From contig CAKZLA010000060.1 in the NCBI GenBank assembly GCA_937124525.1, forward strand, positions 1-19,328: a stretch of DNA of 19,328 nt, in the 5' to 3' direction. A program made the translations under genes and the position numbers. Source of the stretch: an uncultured Desulfobacterium sp. Its GTDB lineage: Bacteria > Desulfobacterota > Desulfobacteria > Desulfobacterales > Desulfobacteraceae. How positions within the stretch are numbered: the stretch's first letter is position 1; the number at the start of each line of letters is the position of its first letter. Below are positions 8,043-14,011 of the stretch, piece by piece. The notes beneath the pieces were generated by a model. It was given only the letters and a program-made list of their open reading frames with translations. It was not told the DNA's origin and searched no databases.

Positions 8043-8564
8043 TTGGATCAGACAAATGATCAACGCTGCCGGGAATTACTTGTATCCATTCGAAAAATAA
8101 TTCAGGCCATTGATATTTATTCAAGAAATCTTAATAAAAAATTCGGACTGACCGGTCCCCAGCTAATAATTCTCCAGGAAATATCAAATAGGGGGGAAAT
8201 CTGCGTCACGCCCCTGTCCCGTCATACCAGCCTGAGCCAGGCAACCGTTACAGACATCACCAAACGACTTGAAAGTAAAGGATATATTCTGCGTGAAAAA
8301 AAAGAAGGTGATAAACGTTCTGTATACCTTTCCTTGTCCGAAAAAGGGCATGATATCATAAAAACCCTTCCTCCACCCCTGCAGCAAACCTTTACCGATG
8401 GATTTTCCAAACTTGAAAACTGGGAACAGCTTATGATTTTAAGTGGATTTGAGCGGGTGGTTCACTTAATGTCAGCCCAGGAGATTGATGCCTCTCCCAT
8501 CATGACCACGGGTCCCATCGATGACCAGCAGACTTTATATGAAACTCCACCCAAAATGCTGTAA
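8043..8564 (+). CDS. MarR-family transcriptional regulator
   Basis: This 173-aa winged-helix DNA-binding protein probably acts as a dimer. The recognition helix region is visible in TPLSRHTSLSQATVTDITKRL, followed by ESKGYI and the basic wing REKKEGDKRSVYLSLSEKG, the standard MarR layout. The start is TTG: the preceding AGGAGAG is spaced about 6 nt away, while no ATG lies nearby. The last codons and the stop lie inside the first unit of the tandem hairpin repeat, so the tail (LYETPPKML) may have been shaped by repeat insertion. The ligand and targets are unknown. MarR proteins often control neighbouring transport or catabolic genes, but no obvious target is adjacent. Confidence 0.9.
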   Translation: MDQTNDQRCRELLVSIRKIIQAIDIYSRNLNKKFGLTGPQLIILQEISNRGEICVTPLSRHTSLSQATVTDITKRLESKGYILREKKEGDKRSVYLSLSEKGHDIIKTLPPPLQQTFTDGFSKLENWEQLMILSGFERVVHLMSAQEIDASPIMTTGPIDDQQTLYETPPKML

Positions 8565-8629
8565 TGATAAGGGTTTTAATTTTCGTTGTGGGCAGGCCGG
8601 GTCCAGAATACGGTCTGCCCGTGGTAGTT
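8541..8629 (+). repeat. Two-hairpin repeat, copy B1
   Basis: The first hairpin pairs GAAACTC (8541-8547) with GGGTTTT (8571-8577), with wobble pairs. The second pairs GGGCAGGCC (8590-8598) with GGTCTGCCC (8612-8620) around a 13-nt loop ending AATAC. The stop codon of the MarR gene (8562-8564) falls in the first loop. The next unit begins 96 bp after this one. Confidence 0.75.
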
Positions 8630-8636
8630 TTTATAA

Positions 8637-8726
8637 GAAACTCCGTCCAATGATTTGTAATAACTGGAGTTTCGATATTTGTTGTGGGCAGGCCAGATCT
8701 CAATACAGTCTGCCCGTGGCAGTTAT
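8637..8726 (+). repeat. Two-hairpin repeat, copy B2
   Basis: The first hairpin is perfect: GAAACTCC (8637-8644) with GGAGTTTC (8666-8673). The second pairs GGGCAGGC (8686-8693) with GTCTGCCC (8708-8715), one G-T wobble, then GTGGCAGTT. From 8655 it matches copy A at the window start almost base for base. Differences from the other copies are concentrated in loops or preserve pairing through wobbles. Confidence 0.78.
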
Positions 8727-8948
8727 ATGAAAGTAATTTTAAATGTCATAATTTCATTTACTTTTATTTTGTTCTATTTGAGAGTTTTTTTGGGTGTATA
8801 TCCCAAAAAGATCACCCTGATGAGTCTCATCTTTTACCTTAATGAGGCTGAGAATCCTATAAATGACCCTGTTGATTATTATAGATTGCTGGATTATAGA
8901 AACAATATACTGTATTTTAAACCAGCCAAGACCATGCATGCTGTGTAA
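8727..8948 (+). CDS. Possible small membrane or secreted protein (doubtful)
   Basis: This is an open frame of 73 codons beginning directly after hairpin repeat B2. The N-terminus (MKVILNVIISFTFILFYLRV) is strongly hydrophobic and could be a signal or single membrane segment. The remainder is polar, with several Tyr and Asn. No Shine-Dalgarno is present, and no family is recognised. The AT-rich composition makes a chance open frame quite possible. Confidence 0.25.
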   Translation: MKVILNVIISFTFILFYLRVFLGVYPKKITLMSLIFYLNEAENPINDPVDYYRLLDYRNNILYFKPAKTMHAV

Positions 8949-9408
8949 TCATTTCTCAAAAAGCGACTAAACCAACTGACTCATAAATCAAACCCACATG
9001 GGTCGATAAAAACTTCATGAAATATGAATTTTATCCAAGAATTCCATGAATCAAAAAATGTCAATACTGATAATACTTGATTCAAAACAATTTCCATACA
9101 TCACAAATTCCGGACTTGATCATAAATTTGCCCACGTGTGCAGACATATTTAACAATTGATAAATTAGATATTGATTACAAAGGGTTAAAAAGATATTGT
9201 ATTGATTCTATGCAAGGGTGACCCATCTTATGATCAAGCCCATCATCCCAGGGAAACACCATGGATGATTCTATTAATCCATGAAAGATGATTACAAAAC
9301 CTGCCATGGGCGGGTGAACCATGGATGATATGATGAAAGAACTCGATCATTCATTGTAAATTCTTTTTTTTTAATGTATTAAATCCAAGGAAACAAAGAG
9401 AGGAATAT
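8949..9408. other. Gene-free upstream region of the first RpiR-type regulator
   Basis: No coding frame of note. It contains a 12-bp direct repeat, ACCATGGATGAT, at 9258-9269 and 9318-9329, exactly 60 bp apart, plus several TTCATGAA-like and CTTGAT-containing stretches. It probably carries the promoter and operators of the downstream regulator gene, but no single site stands out. Confidence 0.4.
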
Positions 9409-9474
9409 ATGTTTAAATTAAGGCATCTTTCCCAGGGTCTCAACAGACTAATGGATGACGCATGCCAACATTAA
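9409..9474 (+). CDS. Possible 21-aa leader peptide upstream of the RpiR-type gene
   Basis: An ATG with a good ribosome site (AGAGAGGAAT, 3-8 nt upstream) opens a 21-codon frame starting MFKLRHLSQGLNRLM and ending TAA, 29 bp before the regulator gene. The peptide is amphipathic and matches nothing I recognise. It might be a regulatory upstream frame or the stub of a decayed gene. The only support is the quality of its ribosome site. Confidence 0.3.
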   Translation: MFKLRHLSQGLNRLMDDACQH

Positions 9475-9503
9475 TTTGATTTATGACAAAGGAACGCCAA
9501 TAA

Positions 9504-10391
9504 ATGAGTCCAGATTCTCCCACGCTGGAAAAAGTAATCAAAGCCACATCACCCAAAATGACACCTAAAAACAAAATCATAGCGAATTATGTTCTGGACA
9601 ATCCCCAAAAGGCGGTCTTCATGACCACACGTCAACTGGCAGCAGCGAGCGGTGTCAGCGAAGCCACCATCGTACGTTTTGTGCGTCAATTGGGTTATGA
9701 AAGCTATGCGGTATTCATCAACCAATTGCGAAAACACATTGACACGGGCCTGACACTTCTGGAAAGAAGCCGCATTACCATTGAGTCCAAAAGTGGGGAA
9801 AACAACGCATTTACCCGGGTGGTGGAGCAGGAGATTGAAAACCTTTCTTTCCTTGGTAAAAACCTGGACATGGATGAAGCAGATGAAATCATCAAGCATC
9901 TGTCAAACGCATCCCGGGTGCTGGTTATTGGTTCACGCCTTTCTTACTCATTGGCCGACTACATGGGATGGACCATGACCAAAATCCGACAGGATGTCAC
10001 CACACTCAAAGGGAGTGATCGCACCACCATTGACTGTCTGGCCATCGCCCCGGAAAATACAGTTGTGGTTATTGTGGCCACCTCCCGCTATCCCAATGAA
10101 TTGATACGCATAGGCAAAATGGCACGTCGACAGGGCCATCCCCTCATCGTCCTTACTGACAGCTCCTCCTGCCCTCTTTTGCAGTTCAGCACCCATGCAT
10201 TGATCGCCCCCATGCTCTCCATCCCCTTTCTTGGCAGTATCACCTCCCTTAGCTGTCTCATCAACTACCTTGTCCATGCCCTGGCAAAACAAAGGGGGGA
10301 GGACCTGAACAAACACCAGGAAAAGCTTGAACAGGCCTATCTTGAGAATGATATCCTTTTTAATCTGGAAACCCGACCTGAAAGGCCTTAA
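9504..10391 (+). CDS. RpiR/MurR-family transcriptional regulator (HTH + SIS domain)
   Basis: This 295-aa regulator has an N-terminal RpiR-type helix-turn-helix (residues about 1-80: ANYVLDNPQKAVFMTTRQLA, ASGVSEATIVRFVRQLGYESY) and a C-terminal SIS domain (about 125-260: SRVLVIGSRLSYSLADYMG, VVVIVATSRYPNELIRIGKM, LIVLTDSSSCPLLQF). SIS domains usually bind phosphosugars, but several RpiR proteins act on non-sugar catabolic genes. It closely resembles the partial regulator at the right end (shared NPxKAVFMT, SEATVIRF and DTGLxLLER). It converges with the DUF362 gene, stops 28 bp apart. A sarcosine or betaine effector is a guess from context. Confidence 0.9.
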   Translation: MSPDSPTLEKVIKATSPKMTPKNKIIANYVLDNPQKAVFMTTRQLAAASGVSEATIVRFVRQLGYESYAVFINQLRKHIDTGLTLLERSRITIESKSGENNAFTRVVEQEIENLSFLGKNLDMDEADEIIKHLSNASRVLVIGSRLSYSLADYMGWTMTKIRQDVTTLKGSDRTTIDCLAIAPENTVVVIVATSRYPNELIRIGKMARRQGHPLIVLTDSSSCPLLQFSTHALIAPMLSIPFLGSITSLSCLINYLVHALAKQRGEDLNKHQEKLEQAYLENDILFNLETRPERP

Positions 10392-10399
10392 GGCTTTTT
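10381..10399 (+). terminator. Weak terminator-like palindrome after the RpiR-type gene
   Basis: AAAGGCC-TTAA-GGCTTTTT overlaps the stop codon: a short stem with one bulge and a T run, located between two convergent genes. The small loop and short stem make it a weak candidate. Confidence 0.3.
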
Positions 10400-10419
10400 A
10401 GTGTCTGGACCCAAACACT

Positions 10420-11493
10420 TTACGCCAAGCGAATGGCTTTCTCAGGACAGATCTCCTGGCAGCAAAAACAGGCAATACAGGTTTCTGCCTGCACCACAGG
10501 AATATTTTGTTTTTCATCCATGGTCAGGGCCGATACCGGACAATGATCTACACAGGCGCTGCATGCCGTGCATAACTCTGGATCGGCCGTGGGTTTTACA
10601 TGTGCCCTGCTGTCCAACAATTCCTGAATCGCCTGATTACCGGAAATGGCCTCTCCACCCAGGGGGGGCAGCTTGAAATTTGAAAGAACCTGCATTTCCC
10701 CGTGAATCTCAATACTGCTGAAATCAAAATCGCCAAGCCCAAAAGCCTTTGCTTTTTGCAGAAAACGCAGACGAGCAGGGTCAATACCCATCATGCTGGC
10801 CACCACAGAATCAAGGGCCACGCCATTATCTGCCGCAAGGATTAAACCGATTTCCCTCAGATCCGGGGACGCAGGTCCATTGCCCTCCATGCCCCACACC
10901 GCATCCATGATAAAAAGATCCGGCACACGCAGACGAAACACCTCCACAATCAGTTCATGAAAACGTTCCGGCGTACCGGCAATCTGATGCAGCCGGGCCT
11001 TTTGTGCCCCCGGCAGGATACCATAGCTATTTTTAATGGCACCGGTCATGACGGTGAGGCCGTGGGTTTTGAACTTGGGCAGGCTGATAAAGATATCTGC
11101 ATCCATAATCTCTTTTGAAACGCCTATCTCTGGCATGAAATCGGGATTAAAGGCAAGGTGTTGCGTGGTGTCGCCAAGATTTTTGTAATATCCTTTTGAG
11201 ACGGCCATCAACCCGGTTTCCTCAAAACTCTTCTCATTGTCCCCGTAATTGACCACACCGGGATTATCCCCGACCACGATCTCAGCCGGAGACATCTCCT
11301 CCACTTTTTCAATGACTGCTTTCAACAATGCCGGGTTGGTCACGATATGTTCTTCGGCCTTGGATTTCCGGAGGACATTGGGTTTTATCACCACTTTTTT
11401 ACCGCTAATATCCTGGGGGAAAAGCTTAAAAGCTCTATCCACGGCCTTTCGGCAGTTCTCATATGTGGCTGGATCTATCATTACATGGTGCAT
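10420..11493 (-). CDS. DUF362-domain protein with C-terminal 2x[4Fe-4S] ferredoxin
   Basis: This protein is about 357 aa. Residues about 1-290 form a DUF362 domain (VVIKPNVLRKSKAEEHIVTNP, VGDNPGV, ISLPKFKTHGLTVMTGAIKN, then DAVWGMEGNG). The last 55 residues carry two cluster motifs, CTACSACVDHCP and CIACFCCQEICP, each of the CxxCxxCxxxCP type. DUF362 ferredoxins are common in strict anaerobes and are thought to act in electron transfer, but the reaction is not known. The frame opens at TTG 11538, but the ATG at 11491-11493 has GGGAG about 6 nt upstream and is preferred. It could supply or accept electrons for nearby oxidoreductases. That is inferred from position only. Confidence 0.85.
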   Translation of the reverse strand: MHHVMIDPATYENCRKAVDRAFKLFPQDISGKKVVIKPNVLRKSKAEEHIVTNPALLKAVIEKVEEMSPAEIVVGDNPGVVNYGDNEKSFEETGLMAVSKGYYKNLGDTTQHLAFNPDFMPEIGVSKEIMDADIFISLPKFKTHGLTVMTGAIKNSYGILPGAQKARLHQIAGTPERFHELIVEVFRLRVPDLFIMDAVWGMEGNGPASPDLREIGLILAADNGVALDSVVASMMGIDPARLRFLQKAKAFGLGDFDFSSIEIHGEMQVLSNFKLPPLGGEAISGNQAIQELLDSRAHVKPTADPELCTACSACVDHCPVSALTMDEKQNIPVVQAETCIACFCCQEICPEKAIRLA

Positions 11494-11533
11494 TTTTTTC
11501 TCCCTTACTTGAAAAATCATTGCTGTGGTGATA

Positions 11534-11591
11534 GTCAACTTAGGCTTTTATAAGCCCCTTCTGAATCTCTGATTCAGGAGGGGTAGTTGAC
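11534..11591 (-). repeat. Nested palindrome resembling an IS200/IS605-type end
   Basis: The outer arms AGTTGAC (11585-11591) and GTCAACT (11534-11540) enclose a 13-bp stem, CCCCTTCTGAATC (11555-11567) with GATTCAGGAGGGG (11571-11583), one wobble and a 3-nt loop. Read on the minus strand the order is GTCAACTACCCC, stem, GGGGCTT, then a second small hairpin GGCTT-ATAA-AAGCC. The GTCAACTACCCC...GGGGCTT pattern is typical of the subterminal hairpins of IS200/IS605 (TnpB-type) elements and their solo derivatives. No transposase is present. It could also work as a terminator of the ABM gene. Confidence 0.5.
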
Positions 11592-11595
11592 CGAT

Positions 11596-11901
11596 TCATA
11601 TGTCCTGAAGCACTTTAAACGATAAGCCCACAACAATATCATCAACCTTTTCTTTGTACGTCAGCATGTGAGGGGCCGCCAGATGGGCCTTTAAATCCGC
11701 CAGGGTTTCCCATTGCTCAATAATAGTAACAACATCTTCATCCCTTTCCTGGGGAGGCAGGCCGGAATCCACGTCCATGGTGGGCAGATACCCTATGCAA
11801 CCCTTTTCCTTGAGAACCAGAGGGATATTTGCCTTGAAAATTTCAATAAACTCTGGAACCCGGCCTGCTTTGATGGTTATGGATGCGATTACATTGATCA
11901 T
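11596..11901 (-). CDS. ABM-domain monooxygenase-like protein (putative quinol monooxygenase)
   Basis: This 101-aa protein covers a single antibiotic-biosynthesis-monooxygenase (ABM) ferredoxin-like fold: INVIASITIKAGRVPEFIEIF, then ERDEDVVTIIEQWETLADLKAHLAAPHML with the common His near the end of the core. Members such as YgiN act on quinols without a cofactor; others have no known reaction. The ATG has AAGGAG 7 nt upstream. It is upstream of the DUF362 gene on the same strand, separated by the palindrome, so co-transcription is possible. An oxygen-using reaction would be surprising in an anaerobe, and a detoxification role is equally possible. Confidence 0.8.
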   Translation of the reverse strand: MINVIASITIKAGRVPEFIEIFKANIPLVLKEKGCIGYLPTMDVDSGLPPQERDEDVVTIIEQWETLADLKAHLAAPHMLTYKEKVDDIVVGLSFKVLQDI

Positions 11902-12393
11902 TATTTTTCTCCTTTCTGATGATTATAACTCGATAATATAGGAATTTTCAATTTTTGATACATAATAAATTCCATGCAATTATGACCTGAAATAAAATGT
12001 TGAGCCAGGTAAAAGCCCGCCCAAAGGGCGCTAATTTAATGATCAAGTTTTTCTGTTTTGACAACTATCATCCCTACCTTGGTGACAACCCTTCAATACC
12101 TCAAGAGATTTTGCAGCAAATTGCCTCCGAACCTCCCATCTTCTTCCCTTTATCCTGGCAATTTTCATTGAATCATAAACCATAAATCATACCATGCATT
12201 AATACTTAAAATCCATTCAAATCACTCTTCCCTGACATTGCATCCCCGTAAAAAATATGTTAAAAGACGGTCTCTTTCCGGCCATTTGAGGTCATTCATA
12301 AAATTTAACAGCCTTGAATCATTCCACGCCAGATAAAATTTTGCAATTAAATTAATAGCACTTCACAAGTGCGGTTGAAATAAAAGGAACCCC
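11902..12393. other. Gene-free divergent intergenic region
   Basis: This separates the minus-strand ABM gene from the plus-strand RNA methyltransferase gene. It contains a small GC hairpin (CGCCC-AAA-GGGCG, 12018-12030) without a T tract. A 62-codon open frame (11997-12185) has no family similarity and no ribosome site. Promoters for both flanking genes presumably lie here, but none is clear. Confidence 0.4.
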
Positions 12394-12948
12394 ATGGGCC
12401 CACACAAAGTAAGAGAGATGATGAAAAGAGAAGTCCAGAATGCCCAGCGGCGTTTCCGACGTCAAAAGCAGAGAAATGTACTGGCAAAACCGGGCATCCA
12501 TGAAATGATCATTGTGCTGGATCATCTCAAACCCTCCTATAATGTGGGTAAAATTTTCCGCAGTGCCGATGCCTTTGGGGTCCACCGGGTGGATCTGGTG
12601 GGTATCGACCATTTTGATCCGGCCCCGGGAATGGGGGGATTTAAAAATGTTCCGGCAAAATTTTACGATGATTTTGACGAGTGCTACCAGCCCCTGGCCC
12701 AGAGTGACTATACCCTGGTAATCCTGGAGCCGGAAAAAGGCCATTCTCTTTTTACCACTGCCCTTCCCCGAAAAAGTGCCTTTGTGATGGGCCATGAAGA
12801 GTTCGGTATCAGCTTTGATCCGAATCAATACGCCAATGTCATGCGGGTGGCCATTCCCCAGTTTGGAAAGGTGCAAAGCCTTAATGTGAGTATTGCCGCA
12901 TCCATTGTGATGTATGAGTATGTGAAACAACATGGTAAAGAATCATAA
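12394..12948 (+). CDS. SpoU/TrmH-family RNA 2'-O-methyltransferase
   Basis: This 184-aa SPOUT-class methyltransferase uses SAM to methylate the 2'-hydroxyl of tRNA or rRNA. The three SpoU motifs are visible: YNVGKIFRSADAFGVHRVDLVG (with the catalytic-type Asn and Arg), AFVMGHEEFGIS, and SLNVSIAASIVMYEYVKQ, which form the knotted cofactor site. The N-terminus (REMMKREVQNAQRRFRRQKQR) is very basic and probably binds RNA. The ATG is preceded by AAAGGA. The specific RNA target (for example Gm18 of tRNA) cannot be assigned. It appears unrelated to its neighbours and is probably monocistronic, with a terminator about 120 bp downstream. Confidence 0.9.
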   Translation: MGPHKVREMMKREVQNAQRRFRRQKQRNVLAKPGIHEMIIVLDHLKPSYNVGKIFRSADAFGVHRVDLVGIDHFDPAPGMGGFKNVPAKFYDDFDECYQPLAQSDYTLVILEPEKGHSLFTTALPRKSAFVMGHEEFGISFDPNQYANVMRVAIPQFGKVQSLNVSIAASIVMYEYVKQHGKES

Positions 12949-13066
12949 GGCATTGGAATCATTCTCACCATCATAATTAAAGCCTGATGATTTCAGATGA
13001 TCAACCGGCAGCAACACAGAGTATGCACAGAATTTATGTCTGATGACCAGCATCTTTGAAACGCAA

Positions 13067-13102
13067 AAAACCTGATCCAAGACTGGATCAGGTTTTATTT
13101 TT
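13067..13102 (+). terminator. Intrinsic terminator downstream of the RNA methyltransferase gene
   Basis: AAAACCTGATCC (13067-13078), a 6-nt loop, then GGATCAGGTTTT (13085-13096), a perfect 12-bp stem followed by ATTTTT. The A-rich left flank allows function in both directions. It lies about 120 bp after the stop codon at 12948. Confidence 0.8.
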
Positions 13103-13133
13103 GGGGCTTGACCCTCGATGATCAAGTGAGCAG

Positions 13134-13303
13134 AGGCTTGGCTTATGGGTATTATTTGAAAAAATTCCGGCTTGCATAAATCTGGACTAAGAACCCGAGC
13201 ATATACTCCTCAAAATAAAACCCAGAGATATCAATGATTATATATCCATTGAATACTGAAAAACATATGTGTGGGCACTTAATAACGCCCATAAGCCAAG
13301 CCT
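13134..13303. repeat. 170-bp element bounded by 23-bp inverted repeats
   Basis: AGGCTTGGCTTATGGGTATTATT (13134-13156) is repeated in inverse orientation at 13281-13303 with only two adjacent mismatches. The 124-bp interior is AT-rich and non-coding. The layout resembles a miniature inverted-repeat element, but no target duplication is obvious at the edges. It sits between a terminator and the end of the sox operon. Confidence 0.55.
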
Positions 13304-13319
13304 GACCGCCATTATCTGA

Positions 13320-13349
13320 ATCCATGATCCCATCACTGGGACCATGGAT
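13320..13349 (-). terminator. Hairpin downstream of the sarcosine oxidase operon
   Basis: ATCCATGATCCC (13320-13331) pairs with GGGACCATGGAT (13338-13349), with one non-Watson-Crick position and a 6-nt loop, beginning 20 bp after the soxG stop. No T tract follows on the minus strand, so it may stabilise the 3' end rather than terminate. Confidence 0.45.
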
Positions 13350-13368
13350 ATCATTAATAAAACTATTC

Positions 13369-14001
13369 TTACAAAGACGCCGCCCAGGTGGAAAATTTCT
13401 CTTCACCTGCGGGTTTCATGTTGAATTCAACCCCAGCGTCCAGAAGGGAGTGGATCATATCCTTTCCATAACCCCTGGAGCAGGTCAGGATAAGGCCAGC
13501 CTTTTCGCCATCCTTGGAAAGGGTGATGATCTGGCAGGGCACATGGCAGCAGGGTCCCTGGAACAAAAACGGAGCTGTCATCTTGGGGTCCAGGAAATCC
13601 AGGTTAGTCACTTTTTCCATGAAGGCAAAAACATCCTTTCCCATGATGGCCACGCACAGGGTGTTTTCTGTGGTCTCTGTGACAAACACATCCGTTGGAA
13701 GATCTGCACTGTTTCCGGGCAGCTGAAATACAGAGGCCTGGATACCGTTCATGCGGTTGATCAAAATGCCGTCTTTAAGCACTGATTGTCCCGGCACTTC
13801 GGGGATGGCCACGCCAAAGGGGGTTACGCCTGACAGATCACCGGTCTGGACATCCAGACGGGTTACGTGGCTTAAATCCACAATGGACAGGCCCTGCCCT
13901 TCTCCATCATACTCCATGGCGATGGTCCAGTTATCCCGGACTTCCGTACGTTTGGGCGATTTACCAAAGGAAACCGGTGAAACTCTTTTAATATCTACCA
14001 T
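13369..14001 (-). CDS. soxG: Sarcosine oxidase, gamma subunit
   Basis: This 210-aa protein matches the SoxG family in length and placement as the last gene of a soxBDAG operon. The protein has the GcvT-like fold of the gamma chain, with recognisable stretches such as LSHVTRLDVQTGD and GNSADLPTDVFV, and ends FSTWAASL. The gamma chain packs against the alpha subunit and has no catalytic residues of its own. The ATG lies 10 bp after the soxA stop. Its GAGG ribosome site overlaps that stop, which indicates translational coupling. Confidence 0.85.
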   Translation of the reverse strand: MVDIKRVSPVSFGKSPKRTEVRDNWTIAMEYDGEGQGLSIVDLSHVTRLDVQTGDLSGVTPFGVAIPEVPGQSVLKDGILINRMNGIQASVFQLPGNSADLPTDVFVTETTENTLCVAIMGKDVFAFMEKVTNLDFLDPKMTAPFLFQGPCCHVPCQIITLSKDGEKAGLILTCSRGYGKDMIHSLLDAGVEFNMKPAGEEKFSTWAASL

Positions 14002-14011
14002 TATTTTTACC

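Noticed and set aside
8541..8726. Tandem glycine riboswitch
   Set aside because: The tandem layout is suggestive, but the conserved glycine-aptamer sequences are absent and the stems do not match that class.
8541..8726. CRISPR array
   Set aside because: Only two units with about 96-bp pitch, divergent repeats containing hairpins, and no spacers or cas genes.
11534..11591. Integron attC site
   Set aside because: The outer arms GTCAACT/AGTTGAC look superficially similar, but the GTTRRRY core is not matched and there are no cassettes or integrase.
11997..12185. A 62-codon open frame between the ABM and RNA methyltransferase genes
   Set aside because: No ribosome site, no domain pattern and an internal GC hairpin; most likely a chance frame.
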